This document shows, piece by piece, positions 18,505 through 28,362 of a stretch of 64,000 bases of DNA. The translations under genes and the position numbers were made by a program. Source of the stretch: Mycolicibacterium neoaurum VKM Ac-1815D (GTDB lineage: Bacteria; Actinomycetota; Actinomycetes; Mycobacteriales; Mycobacteriaceae); the NCBI RefSeq assembly GCF_000317305.3, contig NC_023036.2, positions 4,712,001 through 4,776,000 of the forward strand, read 5' to 3'. Within the stretch, counting starts at the first letter, position 1, and each line of letters begins with the position of its first letter. The notes beneath the pieces were generated by a model, which was not told the DNA's origin, did no database searches, and was given only the letters and a program-made list of their open reading frames with translations.

Positions 18505-19644
18505 TCAGGCCGATACGAGCACCGGGCTGTCGGCGACCGCACTCTCGGAGGCCTCGATTTCGCGGACGAGCGGCAGCACTTTGGCGCCGAAGTACTCGAT
18601 TTCCTCCTGGAAGTGGAGGAAACCGCCGAGGATCAGGTCGACACCGCGTTTGCGGTAGGCGGCGATGCGTTCGGCGATCTGTTCGGGGGTGCCGATCAGC
18701 TGAGTCCGGAATCCGTCGTTGTACTGGACCAGGTCCTCGAAGGAGGAATCGGCCCACATGCCCTTCTTGTCCCCGGTGGAGTTTCCGGCCTGCTGGACCG
18801 CCGAGCGGAATCCCTCGACGGCCGGCTTGTTGGCCTTGGCGATGATCTCCCGCAGGGTTTCCTTCGCTTCTTTCTCCGTGTCCCGCGCGATGATGAAACC
18901 GTTGAGGCCGACCTTGACCTCGCGACCGGCGTCGCGGGCGTGGTCGCGCACCTCGACGACCTGCTCGGTGATGCCGTCGAAATCCTTGCCGTTGGAGAAA
19001 TACCAGTCCGCGTAGTAGCCGCCGTTGCGCCGGGCCGCGGTGGAGTTGCCGCCCTGGAACAGTTCCGGGTTGGGCCGCGCCGGGGTGTTCAGCGGCTTGG
19101 GCTTGAGGGTGAAATCGTGGATGCGGTAGAAATCGCCGCGGAAATCGACATCGTCCTCGGTCCATATCTTGCGCAGCACCTGCAGGAATTCCGCGCTGCG
19201 CCGGTAGCGCTCGTCGTGTTCGAGCCACGGCTCACCCAGGTGGGTGAATTCGTCCTTGAACCAGCCGGAGACGACGTTGACCGCGAATCGGCCGCCGGAG
19301 AGCTGATCGGCGGTGGCGCCGAGTTTGGCCAGCACCGCCGGTTGCCACAGCCCGGGGTGGACGGCCGCGATCACCTTGAGGCGCTCGGTGGCCAGCAACA
19401 ACGCGAGGCTGAAGCTCGTCGACTCATGCTGGTATTCCGCCCCGTAGCTGGCCTCGTACCGGACCTGGGACAGCGCGTACTCGAAACCGTTGTTCTCCGC
19501 GGTCTGGGCCAACTTCTTGTTGTACTCGTAGTTCCAGTCGGTGCGCTGCTCGATATCACTGGTGACCAGGCCACCGCTGACGTTGGGCACCCAGTAGGCG
19601 AACGTGGTGTGATCGGCGATGCGTTCGGTCGTCATGGTTGCCAT
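18505..19644 (-). CDS. sfnG: Dimethylsulfone monooxygenase SfnG-like flavoenzyme
   Basis: A 379-residue LLM-class FMNH2-dependent monooxygenase. The long conserved blocks FAYWVPNVSGGLVTS, NVVSGWFKDEFT, LEHDERYRRS and LGGFLHFQEEIEYFG are characteristic of SfnG, which converts dimethylsulfone to methanesulfinate during sulfur scavenging. A reductase supplying FMNH2 (SfnE/MsuE type) is not in the window. Two starts, ATG at 19644 and 19635, are equally plausible. It is divergent from an F420-type LLM gene across a 105-bp region carrying a KstR-like operator. It appears to be an insertion relative to the M. tuberculosis order. No sulfur regulator is adjacent. Confidence 0.88.
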   Translation of the reverse strand: MATMTTERIADHTTFAYWVPNVSGGLVTSDIEQRTDWNYEYNKKLAQTAENNGFEYALSQVRYEASYGAEYQHESTSFSLALLLATERLKVIAAVHPGLWQPAVLAKLGATADQLSGGRFAVNVVSGWFKDEFTHLGEPWLEHDERYRRSAEFLQVLRKIWTEDDVDFRGDFYRIHDFTLKPKPLNTPARPNPELFQGGNSTAARRNGGYYADWYFSNGKDFDGITEQVVEVRDHARDAGREVKVGLNGFIIARDTEKEAKETLREIIAKANKPAVEGFRSAVQQAGNSTGDKKGMWADSSFEDLVQYNDGFRTQLIGTPEQIAERIAAYRKRGVDLILGGFLHFQEEIEYFGAKVLPLVREIEASESAVADSPVLVSA

Positions 19645-19726
19645 GGCAGCATTCCGCGCCGTCTCGCGTCACCGTTAAGGATCGTGGTGAGCGGAACATC
19701 AGGACCCCGGCCTTGCGCCAACGGAC

Positions 19727-19740
19727 TAGAACACGTTCTA
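19727..19740. promoter_or_regulatory. KstR-type operator (TAGAACACGTTCTA)
   Basis: The site fits the published KstR consensus TnnAACnnGTTnnA at every fixed position and has perfect 6-bp arms. It lies 9 nt upstream of the ATG of the LLM oxidoreductase at 19750, where binding would block transcription initiation. It could also affect the divergent sfnG gene, about 80 bp away. KstR represses cholesterol catabolism genes until a cholestenoyl-CoA ligand is present. Confidence 0.8.
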
Positions 19741-19749
19741 ATTCTGACC

Positions 19750-20598
19750 ATGGACTACGGGCTCGTTCTCTTCACCAGTGACCGCGGCATCGCCCCGGCA
19801 GCTGCGGCCAAGCTGGCCGATGACCACGGCTTCACCACCTTCTACGTGCCTGAGCACACGCACATCCCGATCAAGCGCCAGGCCGCACACCCCACCACCG
19901 GTGATGAATCGCTGCCCGACGACCGCTATATGCGCACCCTGGATCCGTGGGTGTCGCTGGGCACCGCCGCGGCGGTCACCAGCCGGGTGCGACTGTCCAC
20001 CGCGGTCGCGCTGCCGGTCGAACACGATCCGATCACGCTGGCCAAGTCGATCGCGACGCTGGATCATCTCTCCGGCGGCCGGGTCAGCCTCGGTGTCGGA
20101 TTCGGTTGGAATACCGACGAATTGGCCGATCACAAGGTCCCGCCGGGTCGCCGTCGCACCATGCTGCGCGAGTACCTGGAGGCGATGCGCGCGCTGTGGA
20201 CGCAGGAGGAGGCGGAGTACGACGGCGAATTCGTCAACTTCGGCCCGTCCTGGGCGTGGCCCAAGCCGGTGCAGTCCCATATTCCGGTACTGGTCGGTGC
20301 GGCGGGCACCGAGAAGAACTTCAAGTGGATCGCCCGATCCGCCGACGGCTGGATCACCACCCCGCGCGATTTCACCATCGACGAGCCGGTCAAGTTGCTG
20401 CAGGACACCTGGGCCGCGGCCGACCGTGCCGGCGCCCCGCAGATCGTCGCGCTGGACTTCAAGCCCGATCCCGAAAAGCTGGCACACTGGCGCGATCTCG
20501 GCGTCACCGAGGTGTTGTTCGGCCTGCCGGACAAATCCGAGGCCGAGGTCGGCGCCTACGTGGAGCGGCTGGCCGGGAAGCTCGCGCAGCTGGTCTGA
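19750..20598 (+). CDS. LLM-class F420-dependent oxidoreductase (Rv0953c-like)
   Basis: A 282-residue luciferase-like (TIM barrel) oxidoreductase of the small F420-dependent group, with the DYGLVLFTSDRG start, GGRVSLGVGFGWN (about residues 100-112) and PVLVGAAG near residue 180. Matches M. tuberculosis Rv0953c in position and opposite orientation to its neighbour. The KstR operator directly before the start suggests induction by cholesterol or other sterols. The reaction is unknown: F420-dependent reduction or oxidation of a small molecule or acyl-CoA would be consistent. Start at ATG 19750, with no clear ribosome-binding site. Confidence 0.87.
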   Translation: MDYGLVLFTSDRGIAPAAAAKLADDHGFTTFYVPEHTHIPIKRQAAHPTTGDESLPDDRYMRTLDPWVSLGTAAAVTSRVRLSTAVALPVEHDPITLAKSIATLDHLSGGRVSLGVGFGWNTDELADHKVPPGRRRTMLREYLEAMRALWTQEEAEYDGEFVNFGPSWAWPKPVQSHIPVLVGAAGTEKNFKWIARSADGWITTPRDFTIDEPVKLLQDTWAAADRAGAPQIVALDFKPDPEKLAHWRDLGVTEVLFGLPDKSEAEVGAYVERLAGKLAQLV

Positions 20599-20608
20599 GC
20601 AGGCGGGT

Positions 20609-22138
20609 TCACGCCAGCGTGGCGTGGTTCTCCTTCTCCCCCGCGGTCACCGTGATCGCGGCACCGAGCGGGTCGCCGTCGGCCATCAGGGCGAGCAGAT
20701 CCTCGTCGGTGGTCAGCGCCATGAACCGGCTGCCGTCGGCGTCGAGCCTGCCGATGATGACCCCGGTGGTCGTCGGCCAGTCGTAACGCACCGAGTACGT
20801 TTCGATCGTGCCGCGACCTTCGGGGTGCCGGGTGACCGCAACCATCGGCTGTTCGTCGATCCTGGACTGCAGTTCCCGGCTGCGGTCGGTACGCCAGTCG
20901 ACCGGCACGGTCGAGTACACGCCGACCGAATATTTGCTCATCACACCGCCGTTGGCGCCGACGAGGCCGAATCGGCCCGGCTGCTCCCGGGCGCTGCACA
21001 CCGTCTCGGCGATGCCGTGCAGGGAGTAGCTGTTGCCCGGGCCGCCGAAGAAGGGCAGCCCTCCGGTGAGGGTGAGGCCGCGCGGGTCGTCGGGCGCCAG
21101 TCCGGCCGAGTCGCACACCGAGAACACCGGGAAGGGGAAGCAGCTGTAGAGGTCGAAGGTGGATACCTCGGAAAGCTCCACCTCGGCCACGCGAAGCGCC
21201 TCTGCCACAGCCATTTCCGCCGAGAGACTGGCGCTCAGGTCGGCGCGGTCGAGCAGGGATTGTTCGACGAGGTCGGCATGACCGTGCAGGTATACCCACT
21301 TCTCCTCGGGCACCGACAGCCGGCGTGCGGCGGCCACCGACATCAACAGCACCGCGGCGCCCTGGTTCACCTGGTCGCGGGCCACCATCAGGCGCGGGTA
21401 AGGGTCACAGATCATCCGGTTTTCCGGTGTGACGGTGGCGAGTTCGTCCACGGTCCGTTCCACCGGTGATGACGCCAACGGGTTCTTGGCGGCGACCTCC
21501 GAGAACGGCGCGAAGAGCTCGGCCATCTGACGGCGGTAGTCGGCCACCGTGGCACCGATGCGCGCTCGGCGGGCGTTGTCCAGCAGTCCGTACTGCACGG
21601 GCGCACCCGTCAGACCGTGGGTGGCGGTGTACTCGTTCATGTACTGGTCGAATCCGTAGCCACGATCCTCCAGCTGGCCACCAATCGTCTCGGAGTGGTC
21701 CGGCTTGTCCTCGCGGCCCGCGAAATGGCGCAGTGTCGAACCGTTTTCGGATCCCAGCACCAGCACGACCTCGGCATCACCGGCGGCGATGACTCCGGCG
21801 AACTCGGTGGTCACCTTCTGCGATCCGTGCCCGCCGAGCGGTTCCAGCACCGCGCGGGCAGGGTCGGCGCCGATACGTGCGGCAACCGACCGCGGGTAGT
21901 TGTCCGAACAGCCCAGCGGCGCCTCGGAGAACGGCGTGCAGATCTCGAATTGGCGCAGCCCGACGAAGACCTCGATGGCGGCGGCGATGGTCGCCGAGTC
22001 CGCACCGGTGTCGGCCACCGCCGCCCGGGCCGCCTCGGTGGCCAACTCCACCGAGGACATCCCTCGGTAGCCGTCGTCATCGATGCGTTCGGTGAACTGT
22101 CCCACGCCGACGATCACCGGGGTACGCGGATCCACCAT
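20609..22138 (-). CDS. Thiolase-like protein, TLP1 type
   Basis: A 509-residue thiolase-fold protein starting VDPRTPVIVGVGQFTER, with DLYSCFPFPVFSVCDSAG (about residues 318-335) and a C-terminal extra beta-domain (about 410-505). Where degradative thiolases have the nucleophilic Cys in the first half (SGMKA-like loop), this protein reads LGGHGSQKVTT with no Cys, as in the mycobacterial thiolase-like protein type 1. It therefore probably does not perform classical Claisen cleavage. An AGGAGG site 6 nt upstream fixes the ATG at 22138; the GTG at 22141 is one codon earlier. It is divergent from a TetR gene and shares its operator region. Substrate unknown. Confidence 0.85.
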   Translation of the reverse strand: MVDPRTPVIVGVGQFTERIDDDGYRGMSSVELATEAARAAVADTGADSATIAAAIEVFVGLRQFEICTPFSEAPLGCSDNYPRSVAARIGADPARAVLEPLGGHGSQKVTTEFAGVIAAGDAEVVLVLGSENGSTLRHFAGREDKPDHSETIGGQLEDRGYGFDQYMNEYTATHGLTGAPVQYGLLDNARRARIGATVADYRRQMAELFAPFSEVAAKNPLASSPVERTVDELATVTPENRMICDPYPRLMVARDQVNQGAAVLLMSVAAARRLSVPEEKWVYLHGHADLVEQSLLDRADLSASLSAEMAVAEALRVAEVELSEVSTFDLYSCFPFPVFSVCDSAGLAPDDPRGLTLTGGLPFFGGPGNSYSLHGIAETVCSAREQPGRFGLVGANGGVMSKYSVGVYSTVPVDWRTDRSRELQSRIDEQPMVAVTRHPEGRGTIETYSVRYDWPTTTGVIIGRLDADGSRFMALTTDEDLLALMADGDPLGAAITVTAGEKENHATLA

Positions 22139-22222
22139 CACTGACCTCCTGGCAGGTGTTAGTTCGTCAGGCTAACCGATGCCGGATCGCCCACCTGGGC
22201 CGGAGGGGCCGCTTGACCCGGA

Positions 22223-22261
22223 TGTCACTTAGTGACACTGTGGAGATGTCACTAAGTGACA
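22223..22261. promoter_or_regulatory. Tandem perfect palindromes (TetR operators)
   Basis: TGTCACTTAGTGACA (22223-22237) and TGTCACTAAGTGACA (22247-22261) are two perfect 7+1+7 bp palindromes whose centres are 24 bp apart. They lie in the divergent region between the thiolase-like gene and the TetR gene, with the second copy just before the TetR ribosome-binding site. Autoregulation, and probably control of the thiolase-like gene, is inferred. Binding by this particular TetR is not shown. Confidence 0.82.
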
Positions 22262-22279
22262 CGGAGGAGGTGAATCGCC

Positions 22280-22894
22280 ATCGATGACAAGGCAGCGGTC
22301 GCGCGCCTGCGGGTCTCCCGGCACGCCGCGGCATTGTTCTGGGAACGGGGAGTCTCGGGCACCAGCGGTGACGACATCGCCGCAGCGGCGAACCTGTCCA
22401 CCCGCACCATCTGGCGGTACTTCCGCTCGAAGGAGGCGTGCGTCGAGCCGTTGCTCGCCAAGTCCGCGCACCGTTTCATCGGGGTATTGGACCGCTGGCC
22501 TGCCGAACTGTCGCTGGGACAACACATGCGGGCCGACGCGATCGCCCACCCGTTCTCCGAACAGGATCTCGCCGACGAGACGGCGGCGATGCGCATCGCG
22601 GCCATGTCGGCGACCGAACCCGCCTTGCGCACCGCGTATCTCATGGTGCACGACGAGATGGAGCGCGGGTTCATCCCGGTGATCGCCAAACGGCTCGACC
22701 TGCCCGCCCAGGATCTGACGGTGCGGCTGTGCGCGGCCGCCACCACCGCGGCATTGCGGGTGGTCGACGAGGACGTCAGCACCGCCGTCGTCGTGGACGG
22801 ACGCACCTTCGAAAGCCAGGACATATTGACGCTGATCGACCGCGCCGTCCTCGATGCGACCAACGGACGCATCGGCGCACCGGTCAGCACCTAG
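22280..22894 (+). CDS. TetR family regulator with unclear start codon
   Basis: A TetR/AcrR repressor of about 204 residues. The N-terminal helix-turn-helix is clear (LFWERGVSGTSGDDIAAAAN, then LSTRTIWRYFRSKEACVEP). The C-terminal ligand domain is unrecognised. The in-frame stop at 22271 is followed by no ATG, GTG or TTG until the TTG at 22334, which would remove part of the first DNA-binding helix. The strong GGAGGAGG site (22263-22270) sits 9 nt before an ATC at 22280, used here as a tentative start. A one-base frameshift joining an ATG at 22246 is the alternative. It is followed after 10 bp by the S9 peptidase, so the two are likely co-transcribed. Confidence 0.7.
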   Translation: MDDKAAVARLRVSRHAAALFWERGVSGTSGDDIAAAANLSTRTIWRYFRSKEACVEPLLAKSAHRFIGVLDRWPAELSLGQHMRADAIAHPFSEQDLADETAAMRIAAMSATEPALRTAYLMVHDEMERGFIPVIAKRLDLPAQDLTVRLCAAATTAALRVVDEDVSTAVVVDGRTFESQDILTLIDRAVLDATNGRIGAPVST

Positions 22895-22904
22895 AAAGGA
22901 ACCC

Positions 22905-24782
22905 GTGGCCCACCACAGCACCGAAACCGCACTCCCGCCGCGCATCTCGGTGGAGCAGTTCTTCAATCCGCCGGAACGTGCCGGTGCCACCATCTCCCCC
23001 GACGGAACCCGGATCGCCTACCTGGCGCCCTGGCGCAACCGCCTCAACATCTGGGTGCAGGATCTCGACGGCGCCCTCGAGCCGCGCTGCGTCACCGCCG
23101 ACGACGTCCGCAGTGTCTACCTCTACAGCTGGACCCACGACTCGCGGCACCTGTTGTACATGCAGGACAGCGGTGGGGACGAGAACTGGCACCTGCACCG
23201 TGTCGATCTCGACGACCCCGGCAGCGCCGCAGTCGATCTCACGCCCTTCCCGAACACCCGGGTCAGCTACGAACTGCTCAAGACCCGACCGGGAAAGGCC
23301 GTCGTGCAGCACAACGCACGCAATCCCGAGCTGGTCGATGCCTACGAACTGGATATCGCCACGGGCGAACTCACCATGATCGCCGAGAATCCCGGTAATG
23401 CCATCGGGTGGGTCACCGGCCCCAATGGAGACCTGTTCACCAACACCCTCACTGTCGCCGGCGACGTCGAGATCTCCCGGTGGGATCCGGACACGCACAC
23501 CCTGCGGCCGATCAAGCTGTACGACGGGCGCGACTATCCGCTGGGTATTCACCCGATCGCGCCCACGCCCGACGGCACCGGAATCTGGCTGGGTTCCTAC
23601 GCCGGCGGCGACAGGATGCGGCTGATGCGGTTGGACGTCGCCACCGGCACCGAGACCGAGGTGGACAGCCACCCCCGGTTCGATCTCGGGGCACAGCTCA
23701 TGTTGCCGTCCCCATTCATCCTCAGTGAACAGACCGGTGAGCTGATCGGCGCACGCTATTACGGTGAGCGACAGGTGATTCACGCGCTGGATCCCGACTT
23801 CGGCGAGGTGCTCGACAGGCTGACCGGCCTCTCCGACGGTGACCTGTCCACCATCTCCTGCGATGACAGCGGGCAACGGTGGGTGGTCAGCTTCCAGCAC
23901 GACCGCGAGCCGGGCGTCACCTATTTCTATGACCGCAGCACCGACGAGAGCCGGCTGCTGTTCCGGCCGTACCCGAACCTCGACCCCGCCGGGTTGGCAC
24001 CGATGCAGCCCGTGGGCCTGAAGTCCCGCGACGGACTCGACCTGCACGGGTACCTGACCCTGCCGGTCGGGGTGGAGCCGAGCGGACTGCCGATGGTGCT
24101 GCTCGTGCACGGCGGTCCGTGGGCGCGTGATGTGTGGTCCTATCAGCCCGATGTTCAGGTGCTCGCCAATCGCGGGTACGCGGTGCTGCAGATCAACTTC
24201 CGCGGTTCGACCGGATACGGAAAGTCGTTCACCCAGGCCGCGATCGGCGAGTTCGCCGGCCGGATGCACAATGACCTGATCGACGCGGTCGACTGGGCCG
24301 TCGAGCAGGGGTACGCCGACCGCGACCGGGTCGCCATCTTCGGTGGGTCCTACGGCGGCTACGCGGCTCTGGTCGGGGTCACCTTCACTCCGGACGTGTT
24401 CGCCGCCGCCATCGACTACGTCGGCATCTCCAACCTTGCCAACTTCATGAAGACCCTACCCAACGTCGGCAGGCGCTTCCTGGCCACCAACTGGCATCTG
24501 TACGTGGGTGATCCGTCGGATCCGCAGGCCGAGGCCGATATGCTGGCCCGCTCCCCGATCACCCGGGTGGACCAGATCCGCACCCCGCTGCTGGTGGTGC
24601 AGGGCGCCAACGACTCTCGCGTCGTACAGGCCGAGTCCGACAACATGGTCGCGGCCTTGCGTGCCCGCGGCGTCGAGGTGGAGTACATGGTCAAGGAGGA
24701 CGAGGGGCACGGCTTCGTCAACCCGGACAACAGCATCGACATGTACCACGCCGTGGAGCGGTTCCTGGCCGAGCACCTGTGA
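22905..24782 (+). CDS. S9 family serine peptidase (prolyl oligopeptidase-like)
   Basis: A 625-residue peptidase with a seven-bladed beta-propeller-like N-terminal domain (about residues 15-370, repeated TRIAYLAPWR- and DSRHLLYMQD-type strands) and a C-terminal alpha/beta hydrolase domain. The catalytic triad is readable: Ser482 in GGSYGG, Asp570 in GANDSR and His602 in EGHGF. No signal peptide, so cytoplasmic. Such enzymes cleave short peptides, often after Pro or as dipeptidyl/acylaminoacyl peptidases. The GTG at 22905 has AGAAAGGA 5 nt upstream. Being 10 bp after the TetR gene suggests joint regulation by the operators at 22223-22261. Natural substrate unknown. Confidence 0.88.
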   Translation: MAHHSTETALPPRISVEQFFNPPERAGATISPDGTRIAYLAPWRNRLNIWVQDLDGALEPRCVTADDVRSVYLYSWTHDSRHLLYMQDSGGDENWHLHRVDLDDPGSAAVDLTPFPNTRVSYELLKTRPGKAVVQHNARNPELVDAYELDIATGELTMIAENPGNAIGWVTGPNGDLFTNTLTVAGDVEISRWDPDTHTLRPIKLYDGRDYPLGIHPIAPTPDGTGIWLGSYAGGDRMRLMRLDVATGTETEVDSHPRFDLGAQLMLPSPFILSEQTGELIGARYYGERQVIHALDPDFGEVLDRLTGLSDGDLSTISCDDSGQRWVVSFQHDREPGVTYFYDRSTDESRLLFRPYPNLDPAGLAPMQPVGLKSRDGLDLHGYLTLPVGVEPSGLPMVLLVHGGPWARDVWSYQPDVQVLANRGYAVLQINFRGSTGYGKSFTQAAIGEFAGRMHNDLIDAVDWAVEQGYADRDRVAIFGGSYGGYAALVGVTFTPDVFAAAIDYVGISNLANFMKTLPNVGRRFLATNWHLYVGDPSDPQAEADMLARSPITRVDQIRTPLLVVQGANDSRVVQAESDNMVAALRARGVEVEYMVKEDEGHGFVNPDNSIDMYHAVERFLAEHL

Positions 24783-24791
24783 CGTCGGGTC

Positions 24792-24852
24792 GCCGAGACT
24801 ACGGTTTGTCCTGGGAAGGCGGCCATTTCGCACCAAGAACCGTAGTCTCGGC
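24792..24852. repeat. Long dyad downstream of the S9 peptidase
   Basis: Perfect 15-bp arms GCCGAGACTACGGTT (24792-24806) and AACCGTAGTCTCGGC (24838-24852) flank a 31-nt loop. It lies between convergent genes and next to the sucD terminator. The CCGAGA end is shared with the dyad at 34846 and, imperfectly, that at 61220. It may act as the peptidase transcript terminator. Confidence 0.65.
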
Positions 24853-24866
24853 GCACGTGCACGAGA

Positions 24867-24896
24867 AAGGCCCCCGCGAATCCACGCGGGGGCCTT
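24867..24896 (-). terminator. Intrinsic terminator of sucCD
   Basis: Perfect 12-bp arms (AAGGCCCCCGCG and its complement) around a 6-nt loop, 14 bp after the sucD stop codon and followed on the minus strand by TTTCTCG. The G+C-rich stem and short pyrimidine run fit a rho-independent terminator. Confidence 0.8.
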
Positions 24897-24910
24897 CTCA
24901 TGTATGGCTG

Positions 24911-25813
24911 TTACAGCTTGTTGAACAGCTCGCGTGCCTTGGCGGCGGTCTCCGACGGCGTCTTGCCGACGGCCACACCCGCGGCCTCGAGGGCCTCCTG
25001 CTTACCGGCCGCGGTACCCGCACCGTCGGAGACGATGGCGCCGGCGTGGCCCATGGTCTTGCCCTCGGGAGCGGTGAAGCCCGCGACGTAGCCGACGACC
25101 GGCTTGGTGACGTTGGCCTTGATGTAGGCGGCGGCCTTCTCCTCGGCGTCGCCACCGATCTCACCGATCATCACGATCAGCTTGGTCTCGGGATCCTTCT
25201 CGAACGCCTCGAGGGCGTCGATGTGGGTGGTGCCGATGACCGGGTCGCCGCCGATGCCGATGGCGGTCGAGAAGCCGAGATCGCGCAGTTCGTACATCAT
25301 CTGATAGGTCAGGGTGCCGGACTTGGAGACCAGTCCGATCGGGCCCTTGCCGGTGATGTTGTTCGGCGTGATGCCGACCAGCGACTCACCGGGGGTGATG
25401 ATGCCGGGGCAGTTCGGACCGATGATCCGGGTCTTCTGGCCCTTCTCGACGTTGTAGGCCCACGCATAGGCGCTGTCCTGCACCGGGATTCCCTCGGTGA
25501 TGACGACCAGCAGCGGGATCTCGGCGTCGATGGCCTCGATGATGGCGTCCTTGGAGAACGCCGGCGGCACGAAGGCGATCGACACGTCGGCGCCGGTCTC
25601 CTTCATGGCCTCGGCGACCGAACCGAAGACGGGGATTTCGACGTCCTTGCCATCTTTATCTTGGTGCTGGACTTTAGTGCCGGCCTTGCGGGCGTTGACG
25701 CCGCCGACGATCTGGGTACCGGCCTTGAGCATCAGCTTGGTGTGCTTGGTGCCCTCACCGCCGGTGATGCCCTGGACGATGACCTTGCTGTCCTTGTTCA
25801 GGAAGATAGACAT
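24911..25813 (-). CDS. sucD: Succinate-CoA ligase alpha subunit
   Basis: SucD, 300 residues, binds CoA and carries the phosphohistidine in the TCA-cycle step succinyl-CoA to succinate with NTP synthesis. The N-terminal CoA-binding Rossmann domain contains [15 protein letters not shown]; the catalytic His lies in [16 protein letters not shown] near residue 245. It follows sucC by 14 bp on the same strand, and the hairpin at 24867-24896 ends the operon. Length and order are standard for mycobacteria (Rv0951-Rv0952). Confidence 0.97.
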   Translation of the reverse strand: MSIFLNKDSKVIVQGITGGEGTKHTKLMLKAGTQIVGGVNARKAGTKVQHQDKDGKDVEIPVFGSVAEAMKETGADVSIAFVPPAFSKDAIIEAIDAEIPLLVVITEGIPVQDSAYAWAYNVEKGQKTRIIGPNCPGIITPGESLVGITPNNITGKGPIGLVSKSGTLTYQMMYELRDLGFSTAIGIGGDPVIGTTHIDALEAFEKDPETKLIVMIGEIGGDAEEKAAAYIKANVTKPVVGYVAGFTAPEGKTMGHAGAIVSDGAGTAAGKQEALEAAGVAVGKTPSETAAKARELFNKL

Positions 25814-25827
25814 TCTTGTTGGCTCCC

Positions 25828-26991
<1,164 letters not shown>

Positions 26992-27278
26992 GAGTTTCCT
27001 AAAAGGGTGTCTGTCTAGGTGACGTTTCGAACTGACTTCACAGGTAGTGGGCCGGACAGACCGATGGCCGTGACTGGCTCGCTGGCACTGTATCCACCCG
27101 CCCGGCAGGCGCCCGCACCGCCCACCGTTCATGTGGTACATCTCACCGAGGCCCATTGGTGATACAAGTCACATTGCCGCTGGGAATGAGCTCATAAGTT
27201 GCCACCAACATTGGAATTTGGTTAACGTGCCTCTTGGTCTCGGTAACGGTCAGGTCACGGCGCTAAGGAATTTTCAGG
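26992..27278. other. Largest gene-free stretch: sucC / M23 divergent region
   Basis: This 287-bp region must hold the promoters of sucC (minus) and the M23 peptidase (plus). For the latter, TTGCCA (27199-27204) and TAACGT (27223-27228) with an 18-bp spacer look like a sigma-A promoter giving a leader of about 45 nt. I recognised no riboswitch, small ORF or repeat. The sucC promoter could not be placed convincingly. Confidence 0.5.
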
Positions 27279-28349
27279 TTGGCTGAGCACAGTTCGTCTC
27301 GATCCCTCCGGGGAGCAGCGACGAAGGGGCGGCAAAGCCCCGAGCGGCCAGAGAACCCGGCAGCGGTCACCGACATCATCCCTTTCAACGAGTTCGGCGA
27401 TCTGTGCGAACTCGACTTCCGGGACAGCTCCGCGTTCGACAAGGAACAGCGCGTGATCGCCGCCCCCGAACTCGATGACCTGCACGACACCGACGACCTG
27501 GTCCCCCTGCGACTGGTCATCCCCAGCGAATTCCAGGCCGCCGGCGAGCCCTCGTCGCACGCCTACCGCGACAGCCACACCGACCTCAGTGACGGCACCG
27601 CGCTGACCGATGTCATCGACATGCGGGCACACCGCACCGGCGGGGCGCACCGTAAGCAGACCGTGGGTGCGGTCAAGAGCCGGTTGATGATCGCCGCCAT
27701 GGCCGCCGGAGCGACCGCCTCGGGCGCTTACTCGCTGTCCACGGCAAACGACGTGACTCCCGCGCCGGATACCGTGCTCGCCGCCGACGGCACCCTCATC
27801 GAGGGCGCCTCGATCACCGGATCGGCCGACGGCGTGCAGATCATCGCCGTGCAGCCGGTGGCCTCGTCGGCGGTGCATGCCGAGGAGATCAGCAAGGCCG
27901 CCGCCTTCGCCCAGGAGCGCGCCGATCGCGAGGCCCGGCTGACCCGGCCCATGTTCGTGATGCCCACCAAGGGCGTGTGGACGTCCGGCTTCGGATACCG
28001 CTGGGGTGTGCTGCACGGTGGTATCGACATCGCCGGTCCGATCGGTACGCCGATCCTGGCCGCCAGCGATGGCGTGGTCGTCGACGTCGGGCCGGCCGCC
28101 GGTTACGGTGCGCTGGTCAAGCTGCGCCATTCCGACGGCACCGTGACGCTGTACGGACACATCAACACCTGGCTGGTCAGCAAGGGCCAGCGCGTGATGG
28201 CCGGCGACCAGATCGCCACCATGGGCAACCGCGGCAACTCCACCGGTCCGCACCTGCACTTCGAGGTGCTGATGAACGGTTCCAACCGGATCGATCCGGT
28301 GCCGTGGCTGGCTCAGCGCGGGCTCTCCCCCGGCAATTACGTCGGGTAA
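27279..28349 (+). CDS. M23 family metallopeptidase (Rv0950c-like)
   Basis: A 356-residue cell-wall peptidase. After an unstructured cytoplasmic N-terminus there is one probable membrane segment (about residues 127-145) and then a periplasmic linker. The C-terminal LytM/M23 domain (about 225-345) has the zinc ligands in HGGIDIAG and HLHFEV and a second His in TLYGHIN, so the active site looks complete. It would cut peptide bridges in peptidoglycan. The start is TTG at 27279 after AAGGAA. A membrane protein gene follows by 13 bp. Corresponds to M. tuberculosis Rv0950c. Confidence 0.88.
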   Translation: MAEHSSSRSLRGAATKGRQSPERPENPAAVTDIIPFNEFGDLCELDFRDSSAFDKEQRVIAAPELDDLHDTDDLVPLRLVIPSEFQAAGEPSSHAYRDSHTDLSDGTALTDVIDMRAHRTGGAHRKQTVGAVKSRLMIAAMAAGATASGAYSLSTANDVTPAPDTVLAADGTLIEGASITGSADGVQIIAVQPVASSAVHAEEISKAAAFAQERADREARLTRPMFVMPTKGVWTSGFGYRWGVLHGGIDIAGPIGTPILAASDGVVVDVGPAAGYGALVKLRHSDGTVTLYGHINTWLVSKGQRVMAGDQIATMGNRGNSTGPHLHFEVLMNGSNRIDPVPWLAQRGLSPGNYVG

Positions 28350-28362
28350 CTACCTTGGTGGG

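Noticed and set aside
27220-27252. Two GTAACG-like motifs as MtrA boxes before the M23 gene
   Set aside because: GTTAACG and GGTAACGG are 18-20 bp apart rather than in the close direct-repeat spacing expected; too weak to claim.
26992-27278. Possible cyclic-di-AMP (ydaO) riboswitch before the M23 peptidase
   Set aside because: Such riboswitches precede some actinobacterial cell-wall hydrolase genes, but I could not find the conserved core in this leader, and the likely promoter leaves only about 45 nt of leader.
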